A stretch of 64,000 bases of DNA, from NCBI RefSeq assembly GCF_014642075.1, contig NZ_BMIK01000001.1, positions 811,915 through 875,914 on the forward strand, read 5' to 3'. Position numbers and translations under genes: made by a program. Shown here in pieces: positions 36,664-45,800 of the stretch (within the stretch, counting starts at the first letter, position 1; each line of letters opens with the position of its first letter). Source of the stretch: Parapedobacter defluvii (GTDB lineage Bacteria > Bacteroidota > Bacteroidia > Sphingobacteriales > Sphingobacteriaceae). The notes under the pieces were generated by a model. It was not told the DNA's origin, did no database searches, and worked only from the letters and a program-made list of their open reading frames with translations.

Positions 36664-36840
36664 TGGCGCTGAATAGACTATACAACGAGACAAACATATT
36701 GAGTAGGGTTGCAAGCGACGACAAGAAAGCGTCTGCTGAATGGTTTTATACTTATTGTAACCCGATAAGTGCGTTTGTACTGCGACTTATGCAGGATCCT
36801 TCCGTCAGTTCAGAAGACTTGATTCTTATTTATTTACATC
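36664..36840 (+). pseudogene. Truncated FecI-type ECF sigma factor (N-terminal relic)
   Basis: From ATG 36664 about 57 codons align with the start of the intact sigma factor at 61588. Shared features are NETxxLxR, SAEWFYTYCNPISAFVL against GELFHAYYNHIGEFVQ, and SSEDLILIY against TEEIVLEVF. The homology stops at the start of region 2.2. Regions 2.3-2.4 and 4 are absent, and the remaining frame (to 36911) is unrelated and runs into the next gene. The upstream promoter is conserved as well. This is best read as the leftover of a deleted or recombined sigma/FecR module at the border between the rhamnosidase block and the dehydrogenase block. A short functional peptide is not excluded but is unlikely. 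Confidence 0.7.
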
Positions 36841-36895
36841 CGAACCGGCTATTGAATCCTTACATTCGCACAAACAATTGGACTAACAGATATAT

Positions 36896-39589
36896 ATGCA
36901 AACTTTCATGAACAAAAGACCCGGTTTAGCAGCAGCGGTCGCAGTATTGCTACTGGCTTCGGCCTGCCAAACCGAGAACAAGGAAACAGAACAGGTAACA
37001 TTGAAGCCCAAAGTGGAGAAAATCAACGTTGCACCGGATTTTGTGGTAGAGCACCTGTACAGCCCATCAGAAAATAAAAAGGGATCCTGGGTAGCAATGA
37101 CCTTTGACGACAAGGGGCGGATGATTACTTCGGATCAGTATGGGTCGTTGTACCGGATCGATATTCCTGAAATCGGTGCCGATACGCTGACGGCTGAGCC
37201 TAAGCGCCTTGCTCTCCCTGGCGATGAATGGAAGGATGATACGACACAGACCAAAGTGGGGATGGGCTATGCACAGGGGTTGCTCTGGGCATTCAACAGC
37301 CTCTATGTGATGGTCAATCACCGGGGCGATGAAAAGTTTGAAAAAAGCAGTGGTTTGTACCGGTTGAGGGATACAGATAACGACGACCAGTTTGATGAGA
37401 TTAAGCTGTTGAAGTCATTTGATGGAGAAGGCGAACATGGACCGCACAGCATCATCCTCGCCCCGGATGGACAGTCGTTGTACCTCGTATGCGGCAATCA
37501 TACCGACGTACCCGAGATGGATAGCTATTTATTGCCCTCCAACTGGGACGAAGACAATGTTTTCCAACAAATTAAAGATCCTAGGGGGCACGCGACCGAC
37601 CGCATGGCACCGGGCGGATGGATTGCCAAAACCGATTCACTGGGACAGCATTGGCAATTGGTTGCAGGTGGCTTCCGGAATACGTTTGATATCGCGTTTA
37701 ACGATGACGAGGAACTGTTTGCCTACGATTCGGACATGGAATGGGATTTTGGAATGCCGTGGTACCGGCCAACCCGCGTGTTGCACGTTGCAAAGGGAGC
37801 GGAATTCGGCTGGCGTACGGGGAATAGCAAGTGGCCCACCTATTATCCGGACGAACTTCCCTCGTTGATCAATATCGGACAGGGATCACCTACGAACCTA
37901 CTGTATACCGGGAAGGCTAAATTTCCCGATAAGTACCGTAACAGTCTGTTAGCCTTTGACTGGAGTTTCGGTATCATATACGCTATACAATTGGAGCGTG
38001 ACGGTGCGAGCTACCAAGCGAAAGCGGAGGAATTTCTTTCCGGTACGCCCTTACCCCTTACGGATGGCGAGATCGGTCCGGATGGTGCGCTGTATTTTCT
38101 TAGCGGCGGACGCAGACTGGAATCCGACCTATACCGGGTATCCTATAAAAATCAGGACAAGGTAAAAGAAACGCAGGGCAAGAAGGATGATATCACCGAA
38201 GAACTGACGATCCGTAGGAAAATTGAAAGCTACTTCGAGAAAGGCCCCGATGCCAATGTGGTCGAGGAAGTATGGCCATACCTGAATCACGACGATCGGT
38301 ACATCCGGTATGCGGCAATCACCGCATTGAGGCACCAGCCGCTCAAGTTGTGGGGAAAAAAGGTGTTCCGCGAGCGGAATATCCGGACGGTAACGCATGC
38401 CATGACCGCAATGGCAAGATCGGGACATCCCGAATTGCAGTCGATCATGCTGCGTAAGCTAATGACTATTGATATCAACCGGATATCGAAGGAAAATAAA
38501 ATCGGCTTATTGCGGGCATTAGAGGTGATATTGTATCGAATGGGCGACCCGGAACCCGGTATAGCCAAGCAATTGGCTGCTTATTTTGCCGATGCGTATC
38601 CTACTTCCGATAACGCACTTAACCGGGAGTTTGCCAAAATATTAATCCAGATCGGGGCTCCCTACGCGGTAGAAAAGACCTTATCTTTGTTGGATAGTGC
38701 AAAAGACGATTCGACAACATTGATCCCGACATTGACCAGTTCGTCTGATCTGATCTTGCGAAATCCACAATACGGGATGGACATTGCCGGTACCCTAGCT
38801 AAGACACCGCCTGCACAGCAGATTTATTTTGCCACGGCATTGAGCAAGGCTTCTGCGGGGTGGACTCCTGAGTTGTATGAACATTATTTCAAATGGTTTT
38901 ATAACGCGTTTGGATACAAAGGTGGAAACAGCTACGTTGGTTTTATCGATGCAGCACGGAAATTAGCCCTTGAAAAAGTACCCAAAGATCAATTTGATCA
39001 CTATAATACCATCTCGGGCGATTCGCTCCTCGCAGCATCGGGCAAAGATTTGCTTGAAAATATCGTGCCACCCAAAGGCCCCGGAAGGGCATGGAAGGTG
39101 GACGAAGCGCAGAAGGTGGTTGAAGGAGATAAGGGACAAAGGAATTTTGAGCAGGGTAAGTCACTGTTTGCTGCCGTGCGTTGTGCCTCTTGCCACATGA
39201 TGGGTGGAGAAGGAGGGGCGATCGGTCCGGATCTCACACAACTGGGAACACGCTTTTCGGTTCGCGACATGCTGGAAGCCATTATCGATCCGAATGCTGA
39301 GATTTCTGACCAATACGAATCCAAGGTGCTGGTGTTGAAAGATGGATCGTCTGTATTGGGCCGGTTGATCAGTGAAGACGAGAATACCTATTCGGTATCC
39401 CAGAATCCCTATGCGCCACAGGTATTGAAAGAAGTGCCTAAGCGCGATGTGAAGGAAGTACGGGTGGCTAAAGTATCTACCATGCCTCCGGGAACATTAA
39501 ACGTGTTGAATGAAGAAGAGCTGAAAGATTTAGTGGCGTATCTCATGTCGGGGGGAAATGAAAATAGCCCGGTTTATCAGGATAAATAA
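36896..39589 (+). CDS. PVC-type membrane-bound dehydrogenase with HEAT-like repeats and cytochrome c domain
   Basis: This is a lipoprotein of about 893-897 residues (lipobox LLLASACQ; ATG 36908 is a good alternative start). The N-terminal ~440 residues form a sorbosone/glucose dehydrogenase-like beta-propeller (WVAMTFDDKGRMITSDQYGS, GEHGPHSIILAPDGQSLYLV, FRNTFDIAFNDDEELFAYDSD, LTDGEIGPDGALYFLSGG). A helical HEAT-like region about 450-700 follows. The C-terminal cytochrome c domain has the heme-attachment motif CASCH, GPDLTQLGTRFSVRDML, and a likely Met ligand in VSTMPPGTLN. Such proteins oxidise sugars in the periplasm and pass electrons to the respiratory chain. A second, differently built member is encoded at 42839 on the other strand. 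Confidence 0.85.
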   Translation: MQTFMNKRPGLAAAVAVLLLASACQTENKETEQVTLKPKVEKINVAPDFVVEHLYSPSENKKGSWVAMTFDDKGRMITSDQYGSLYRIDIPEIGADTLTAEPKRLALPGDEWKDDTTQTKVGMGYAQGLLWAFNSLYVMVNHRGDEKFEKSSGLYRLRDTDNDDQFDEIKLLKSFDGEGEHGPHSIILAPDGQSLYLVCGNHTDVPEMDSYLLPSNWDEDNVFQQIKDPRGHATDRMAPGGWIAKTDSLGQHWQLVAGGFRNTFDIAFNDDEELFAYDSDMEWDFGMPWYRPTRVLHVAKGAEFGWRTGNSKWPTYYPDELPSLINIGQGSPTNLLYTGKAKFPDKYRNSLLAFDWSFGIIYAIQLERDGASYQAKAEEFLSGTPLPLTDGEIGPDGALYFLSGGRRLESDLYRVSYKNQDKVKETQGKKDDITEELTIRRKIESYFEKGPDANVVEEVWPYLNHDDRYIRYAAITALRHQPLKLWGKKVFRERNIRTVTHAMTAMARSGHPELQSIMLRKLMTIDINRISKENKIGLLRALEVILYRMGDPEPGIAKQLAAYFADAYPTSDNALNREFAKILIQIGAPYAVEKTLSLLDSAKDDSTTLIPTLTSSSDLILRNPQYGMDIAGTLAKTPPAQQIYFATALSKASAGWTPELYEHYFKWFYNAFGYKGGNSYVGFIDAARKLALEKVPKDQFDHYNTISGDSLLAASGKDLLENIVPPKGPGRAWKVDEAQKVVEGDKGQRNFEQGKSLFAAVRCASCHMMGGEGGAIGPDLTQLGTRFSVRDMLEAIIDPNAEISDQYESKVLVLKDGSSVLGRLISEDENTYSVSQNPYAPQVLKEVPKRDVKEVRVAKVSTMPPGTLNVLNEEELKDLVAYLMSGGNENSPVYQDK

Positions 39590-39600
39590 CAGGAGAAAGC

Positions 39601-40659
39601 GTGGACTGGAACCATAAAGTGTCAAATCCGTTGCAGGTGGGCGGAATAGAAACCGCGATACTGGACAACGGCCCCGGAAAAGGCACCCGTATTGCATGGG
39701 TGAATACCGGGACAGGACTTCGGTATAAGGTGGTCATTGACCGCGGACTTGATATTGCGGATGCATTTTACAATGCGCATAGCCTCGCTTGGATCAGTCA
39801 TGTGGGTATCGTGGCTCCCAGCCCCGCTGGATACCGGGGAATCGAATGGCTGAATGGATTTGGCGGCGGATTGCTGACTACCTGTGGCTTGGACCATGTA
39901 GGTGGGCCGGAGTCGGACGCGTATGGACAGCGGGGTTTGCACAGCCAGCTCAGTGGCTTGCCCGCTACGATTGAATCCATTATCCAGCCGGATCCACGCG
40001 CAGGTCGCATGGACATGCAGATCACGGGAATCATTAAGCAATCTCAGCCGTTGGGTACACAGCTTGTATTGAAACGTACGATTTCAGGAACCCTGGGTGA
40101 TCCTGCCATCCGCATCCACGATGAGGTAGTCAACCATGGTAACATACCGGCTCCTCACATGTTGCTTTATCACATGAACCTGGGATGGCCGTTGGTCGAT
40201 GAAGGTGTAGACATCTGCTGGCGGGGGCCTTGGGTTTCGCGGGAAGGGGAAGACCGGGCAAAGATCTTCCGTGAAGGACAACCCTTCCGGAAAGGAAGCC
40301 CGCCCCTGGAGGATCACGTAGGCAGTGGTGAGGAAGCGGCATTTATCGATGTAGATGCCGATGCGAATGGGAAATGTTACTGCGGGATCCATAATCCACG
40401 CATCGGTATTGCACTGTCGATTGAATTCAACAAAGCACAGTTACCTTGGTTGACGAATTGGCAGCATTGGGGGCCGGGAGAATGTGTGGTAGGACTGGAA
40501 CCGGGTACCCACCCGCCGATTGGCCAGGCAAAAGCCCGGGAAGAGGGCTCGCTCATTCTGCTGGAACCGGGCGAGCGGAGGGAATACGAGGTCACGGTGC
40601 GGATATTAGACCGATCGGACGAGATCGCCGATTTTTTGCAGCGTACGGCAAGTAGGTAA
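39601..40659 (+). CDS. DUF4432 family protein (aldose 1-epimerase-like)
   Basis: This 352-residue protein is read from a GTG start preceded by AGGAGA. It has no signal peptide. The sequence follows the galactose-mutarotase-like beta-sandwich of DUF4432: KVVIDRGLDIADAFYNAHSL, GGGLLTTCGLDHVGGPE, YGQRGLHSQLSGLPA, HMLLYHMNLGWPLVDEG and GECVVGLEPGTHPPIGQA. The His in CGLDHVG and the Glu in GLEPGTHP are in positions where aldose epimerases place catalytic residues. DUF4432 proteins are associated with sugar catabolism but few have a known activity. It lies 11 bp after the dehydrogenase gene and is probably co-transcribed. Confidence 0.85.
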   Translation: MDWNHKVSNPLQVGGIETAILDNGPGKGTRIAWVNTGTGLRYKVVIDRGLDIADAFYNAHSLAWISHVGIVAPSPAGYRGIEWLNGFGGGLLTTCGLDHVGGPESDAYGQRGLHSQLSGLPATIESIIQPDPRAGRMDMQITGIIKQSQPLGTQLVLKRTISGTLGDPAIRIHDEVVNHGNIPAPHMLLYHMNLGWPLVDEGVDICWRGPWVSREGEDRAKIFREGQPFRKGSPPLEDHVGSGEEAAFIDVDADANGKCYCGIHNPRIGIALSIEFNKAQLPWLTNWQHWGPGECVVGLEPGTHPPIGQAKAREEGSLILLEPGERREYEVTVRILDRSDEIADFLQRTASR

Positions 40660-40669
40660 CTCAAAAATA

Positions 40670-40724
40670 GCCACGGATGCACAGATAGCCACGGATAACA
40701 GGTACTTATCTGTGCATCTGTGGC
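40670..40724. repeat. Intergenic palindromic element, copy 1
   Basis: Arm GCCACGGATGCACAGATA (40670-40687) pairs with TATCTGTGCATCTGTGGC (40707-40724) over 18 bp with one G-T difference, around a 19-bp spacer that itself starts with GCCACGGATA. It lies in the 153-bp gap between the DUF4432 and ThuA genes. The outer arm matches the element at 42773. It may act as a terminator or a REP-like mobile palindrome. Confidence 0.8.
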
Positions 40725-40812
40725 TTATAAGCGTAAATGTTGATTCAAGTGCGGGATTCAGGAGGTAATTCATTATCTTAGAACCGTTGTATAACCATAT
40801 TACCAATTATTC

Positions 40813-41853
40813 ATGAACCATCAAAAGAAAACGTTGTCACTCCTTTTGCTGATTGCCGTGTGCGGCTTTGTGGCTTGTTCGGGTACCGCCTCCGCTCCGG
40901 GGCAAAAGGAACCTGAACAGGAACAATGGGTGACCTATCAGGGCAAGGAAGGCCCGGGAAAAGGCAAGAACATTGTTTTTATCAGTGGAGATGAGGAATA
41001 CCGGTCGGAAGAGGCGTTGCCCATGCTGGCTCAGATATTGGCCAAACGGTTTGGCTTTACGTGCACGGTATTGTTCTCCATAGACTCCTTAACGGGAGAA
41101 ATCGACGCGAATCAACCGTCCAATATTCCCGGTCTGGAGAACTTGGAATCGGCTGATCTGATGGTGATCTTTACCCGTTTCCGCGAATTGCCCCCCTATC
41201 AGATGCGCTACATCGATGCGTACTTAAAAGCAGGAAAGCCCGTTATCGGGTTGCGTACCGCCACGCACGCATTTCATTATGCAAAAAATCCGGGCGATCC
41301 GTATGCGAAGTACGATTTTCAGAGTACGGTGCCGGGATGGGAACAGGGATTTGGTAAGCTGGTCCTTGGGGAAACGTGGGTGGACCACCATGGTGATCAC
41401 GGCAAAGAGGGTACGCGCGGCGTGAACAACGAGGCAGCGGTGGCCAACCCCTTATTGAATGGTGTAGCCGATATTTGGGTACCCACGGATGTATACACCG
41501 TTGGAGCACTCGAAGGTGCAGAAGTGCTGGTGTATGGGCAGTCCACCCGTGGGATGACTGCCGACGCGCCCATCAACGAAGACAAGGAGGCACTGCCCGT
41601 GGCCTGGACAAGGACGTATGCCCTTGAAGGGGGGAAGGAAGGAAAGGCTTTTGCAACGACGATGGGTGCTTCGGTAGACTTGGTCAACGAAGATTTGCGG
41701 AGATTACTGGTGAATGCCTGTTTTTGGGCGGTGGGGCAACCGGTCCCGGAAAAGGCAGATGTTGCATTCGTTTCTCCCTATCAACCGACGATGTTCGGCT
41801 TTGATAGTTTCAAAAAAGGTAAGTTCCCTGCAGATTACAGGCTTGCAGAATAA
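40813..41853 (+). CDS. ThuA-domain lipoprotein
   Basis: This 346-residue lipoprotein has the lipobox FVACSG. The ThuA-like domain has a glutamine-amidotransferase-like fold: NIVFISGDEEYRSEEALPML, ADLMVIFTRFRELPPYQMRY, IDAYLKAGKPVIGLRTATHAF. Then come FGKLVLGETWVDHHGDHG and, near the end, AFATTMGASVDLVNEDLRRL with VNACFWAVGQPVP. ThuA proteins are linked to trehalose and related disaccharide use, and they often occur beside PVC-type dehydrogenases and Gfo/Idh/MocA oxidoreductases, as here. The molecular activity is not established. It has a weak -7-like TATCTTAG at 40775-40782. Confidence 0.85.
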   Translation: MNHQKKTLSLLLLIAVCGFVACSGTASAPGQKEPEQEQWVTYQGKEGPGKGKNIVFISGDEEYRSEEALPMLAQILAKRFGFTCTVLFSIDSLTGEIDANQPSNIPGLENLESADLMVIFTRFRELPPYQMRYIDAYLKAGKPVIGLRTATHAFHYAKNPGDPYAKYDFQSTVPGWEQGFGKLVLGETWVDHHGDHGKEGTRGVNNEAAVANPLLNGVADIWVPTDVYTVGALEGAEVLVYGQSTRGMTADAPINEDKEALPVAWTRTYALEGGKEGKAFATTMGASVDLVNEDLRRLLVNACFWAVGQPVPEKADVAFVSPYQPTMFGFDSFKKGKFPADYRLAE

Positions 41854-41901
41854 CAACGCGTATGCGTAGTATATTTAAATTTCCATCTAATAAAAGACAA
41901 C

Positions 41902-42750
41902 ATGTTAACAATCGGCGTCAACACCTTCTTACTCACTTCTCCCTTTACCAATGAAAGCATCGATATTATCCGGCAATTTAAGGATTGGGGAAGCGATGCG
42001 ATCGAAATTGCATTGGAAGATGCATCCCATATCGATCCGCATCTGATTAAACGGGCATTGGACGACAACGGTTTACGTTGCTCTTCCATCTGTGCGGCAA
42101 TGGGACCCGGCCGTGATCTGCGCGGCACCAAAGAAGAACAGCAGAATTCTATCGATTACATCAGCCAGGTCTTGGAAACGATGGTCCTGCTGGATTGCCC
42201 TGTGTTGGTTGGACCCTTGTATTCTACGGTGGGCCGTACGGAGCAGACCACGGACGACGATTACAAGGTGCAATGGGATATCGTCGTGAAGCACATGAAG
42301 ACACTGGCGGCCCGTGCGGGTGATTTGGGAAGGAAATTAGCGATTGAGCCTTTAAACCGTTACGAAACCGACTTTATCAATACCTGTGAGCAGGCCCTGA
42401 AACTGACCCAGGCGGTAGATCACGAAGCCGTGGGCTTGCTGTTGGATACGTACCATATGAATATTGAAGAGAAAGATTCGGCAGCGGCGATCCGGAAAGC
42501 GGGGAAACACCTGTTCCACGTACATGCCTGCGGTTGCGACCGGGGAGCGCCCGGGAACGACCACATCGATTGGGTAGGAATTCGGGAGGCATTGAAAGAA
42601 GTCGATTATACGGGCAGTTTGGTGATCGAGTCATTTACGCCAGCGGTTAAGGTCATCGCGAAAGCGGCCTCTATATGGCGCAACTTCGAGCCCTCGCGCG
42701 AGGCAATCGCCGTCAAAGGGATTTCGTTTTTGCGGTCGCACTTCGCTTAG
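41902..42750 (+). CDS. Sugar isomerase/epimerase, D-tagatose/D-psicose 3-epimerase-like
   Basis: This 282-residue cytoplasmic TIM-barrel enzyme of the xylose isomerase-like superfamily has metal ligands in the usual order: Glu in AIEPLNRYETDF, Asp in LLLDTYHMNIEE, His in FHVHACGCDRG, and Glu in LVIESFTP. The EPLNRYE motif is typical of ketose 3-epimerases (D-tagatose or D-psicose 3-epimerase type). It should epimerise a free ketose at C3, or a related keto-sugar. It follows the ThuA gene by 48 bp and is convergent with the large minus-strand dehydrogenase gene, with a palindromic element between them. Confidence 0.88.
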   Translation: MLTIGVNTFLLTSPFTNESIDIIRQFKDWGSDAIEIALEDASHIDPHLIKRALDDNGLRCSSICAAMGPGRDLRGTKEEQQNSIDYISQVLETMVLLDCPVLVGPLYSTVGRTEQTTDDDYKVQWDIVVKHMKTLAARAGDLGRKLAIEPLNRYETDFINTCEQALKLTQAVDHEAVGLLLDTYHMNIEEKDSAAAIRKAGKHLFHVHACGCDRGAPGNDHIDWVGIREALKEVDYTGSLVIESFTPAVKVIAKAASIWRNFEPSREAIAVKGISFLRSHFA

Positions 42751-42772
42751 CGTAGACCACGGATAATTTTTT

Positions 42773-42827
42773 GCCACGGATGCACGAATAAACACCGATT
42801 ATCGGTGACCATTCGTGCATCCGTGGC
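42773..42827. repeat. Intergenic palindromic element, copy 2, nested hairpin between convergent genes
   Basis: Arm GCCACGGATGCACGAAT (42773-42789) is the exact reverse complement of 42811-42827. An inner stem CACCGAT (42793-42799) / ATCGGTG (42801-42807) fills almost the whole loop, so the ~55 bp can fold as one long hairpin. It lies between the stop at 42750 (+) and the stop at 42839 (-), where it could terminate transcription from both sides. The outer arm matches the element at 40670. Confidence 0.88.
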
Positions 42828-42838
42828 TTTTGGATTAC

Positions 42839-45800
42839 TTACTTCAACGGATGCTCTTTCAGCAATTCATCCGGGGTATAAAATCCTTTTTTGTCGGCTA
42901 TCGCAGCCCGTATAGACTTTACGGTTTCCGGATCCACGGGCGTACCTTTATTGCCGAATGCGTTTTTTACGTAAGTGAGTACGGCGGCCACTTCTTCATC
43001 GTTCATCAGACCCGCAAAGGGTGTCATGGGTACCTGTCCGGGATAGCTGTGACCAAGGACTTCCATGGGGCCCTGCAGGCCATTCAGCGTCAGTTTGATC
43101 AACCGCTCGTCATTGTCGAGCCAAGGGCTGCCCGCCAGGGGCGGGAAGCCGGAAACGGGGAGACCCTTTCCGTCTGCTTGATGGCAGGTCACGCAAAATC
43201 CATCCTGCGCATAGAGCAATTGTCCCTTTTTATACCATTCAAGGTCTTTCCCTGTTAAGTCGGTAGCCGTTGTGTGTTCTTCACCGGCCGGATGGACATT
43301 TCCGTTCAAGCGGGCAAATGCAGCGCCGTAAGCGTCGGACATCCAGTCGTCCAATGGCTTTTTTGCCGCTTCTTCGAGAATGGCAAGCCCGGGTTCTTTA
43401 TCCAGCCAGGATGCTGCCACCAGTGCTTCCAGGCGGACGCGCCCGTGTGCATCGGCTGCAGCTTCCTTTAGCAGGTCAGCCTGATCGGCAACCTGGTGTC
43501 CGGTGTAGCGTACCACACGCACAGCTGCAGCACGCACCCGGTAGTCATCTGCATGCAGGAGGCGGTGGAGCAGGGGCTGATCAACACGGTTCAGGCCCCA
43601 GCTTACCCACAAGCCTTCCAGCAGGTGGTGTTCGTAGTGCGGATCGTTTTTGTCCAGCTTGTTGACCCAGGTCCGCAGGTGTGCCAACACCTCCGAAGAA
43701 TCCCGTCCGCGGAGCTCACGGCGGGTGCGGTAGCGGGTGCGGTATTCGGGCAGTTTCAGGTTATCCAGCAGCGTGTCGATGGGCGCATCGGCGATATAGG
43801 CCGGTTTCACCAACGGCCGCGAAGGGTAGGTAACACGGTAGATACGCCCATGCGTATGGTCCCGCAGCGGATCGCGCTGATTGTGCTGCATGTGCCCGAT
43901 CAATACGTTGTGCCAATCGATCACATAGAGCGAACCGTCGGGCGCAAACTCCAGATCAACGGGCCGGAAATTGGGATCTTCGGATCGCAGCAGATCCTGC
44001 CGGTGGTGGCTTTTGTACCCCGTTCCATCGTCTTCCAGTGTGTGTTCTTTGGTTCCTAAAAAGCCGATGGTATTGTTGATCAGAAAATCGCCCTGCACCT
44101 CGTCTGGGAAATGGCGGCTCGATATGAATTCCAAGCCGGAGGTAGGACGTACCTGATGGGCTTCCTCGACCAGATTCCTTGACTTGGGCGTGAAGATGCC
44201 ATATATCGGTTTAACCGTCCCGGGCATCATCCAGCTTACCGCAGGCCCCGATGTCTCGGCATAAAAGTTTTGACCCCAATCGTCGAACGCAATGCCCCAG
44301 GGGTTCGGAACCGAAAGCTGTGCAAATTCCAGTTTGCGCCGATTGGGGTCGTAACGGAAAAAACCTCCATTGGTGGTGCGCACCGTACCATAGGGGGTTT
44401 CAATGTCGCTGGCCAGGAATACACCGGTACCCATGTAGATGGCCCCCGATGGATCGGCCGTATAGGCATGGTGAGCATGATGCGTGTCGTGGTCGTCGAA
44501 TCCACTCAGCAGGACTTCCTTTTTGTCCGCTTTCCCATCGCCGTCTGTATCCTTCAGCAAAACAAAATCGGTACCCTGTGAAACGTATACACCCTCGGGG
44601 GCGAGCTCAAACCCCACGGGCAGGTGCAGGCTGTCGGCGAAGATCGTCTGCTTATCCGCCTTACCGTCGTTGTCCGTGTCTTCGAAGATGAGTATTTTAT
44701 CATTGGGCTTGGGGTCCCCGGGCTTCCAATGCGGGTAGGTAGGCATGGTAGCTACCCAAAGGCGCCCTCGGTTATCGAAAGACAGCTGCATGGGTTTCTC
44801 CAGGTCGGGAAATTCTTCCTCGGAGGCAAACAATTCAATCTCGTAGCCAGGTGCCATCCGGAATTTGCTGAGTGCCTCCTCACCGTACAGGTATCTCGGC
44901 ACGTCCTTTCCGTTGGGGACATAGTTGGTTTTCACCTCCGGTAGCTGGGTCGTCAACGCATCCGCACTGTCCAGATTCATCCGTTCGCCCTTGAGGGCTT
45001 TCCAGATCGCCTCATCCCGGATGGCGGTCATCTCGCGGATCTTGGCGATTTCGGCAGGGTAATTATCGGGCCCGAATGGGTCATAGCGGCGGCCATAAGC
45101 CTGGACACCGTTGGGCATTTTAAAATCTTTATGCCACATCCAGTTCTTTTCCATAACCGCTGCGTGAACGAGCGCACGGTGGGAGTCGTCTTTCACCTTC
45201 TTTTTGCCGAAAACGGCATCGGCCAACAGCAGCGAAAACTTTTTATATCCTTCATCATTGAGCTGCAGGCCATCGATTGTCCACTGCCGGTTGCCCTTGT
45301 CAAACAGTTTCTTGAAGGGGGTGTACATATCCACGAACAGAACCTGGTTGCTGTCTGCTACCGCTTTCATCGCCTGTGTATACAACAACAAATTGTCGTT
45401 TTCGCGTTTGCCATTGGGTAGGTCATATTTCGCGGAAAGATCTTCGAATGCAATCGGCGATACCAGGGCTAACTGCGGTGTAGATACGCCGTTATAGCGT
45501 TGCTGCAACGTATATTTTACAAAAGCATCGAGTTCGTCTTTGTAGCGCTGGACACCTTCAGGGCCATCAAACGATTCAACGGAGCCGAAAAAAGCGATGA
45601 TGATATCGGCTCTATGCCGGGTAAGCCATTGTTCGGGTGTCTCAAAATGGCCCTGCATATCGGGGTCATTTGCCTGTTCTGTCTGGAACTGCTCGGCACC
45701 GGGAAAAGCCCAAGGGGAGGGCCTGCCTGAATGGGGCCGGAATCCGGGGGTATTTCCCCCATCGCTCATATTACGGATATATAAGAGACTGTCTGGATAC

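Noticed and set aside
36522-36911. 129-residue open frame between GH106 and the dehydrogenase gene as an intact gene
   Set aside because: Only the part from 36664 resembles a sigma factor. The upstream codons overlap the GH106 end and the promoter, and the last part is unrelated, so it is recorded as a pseudogene fragment.
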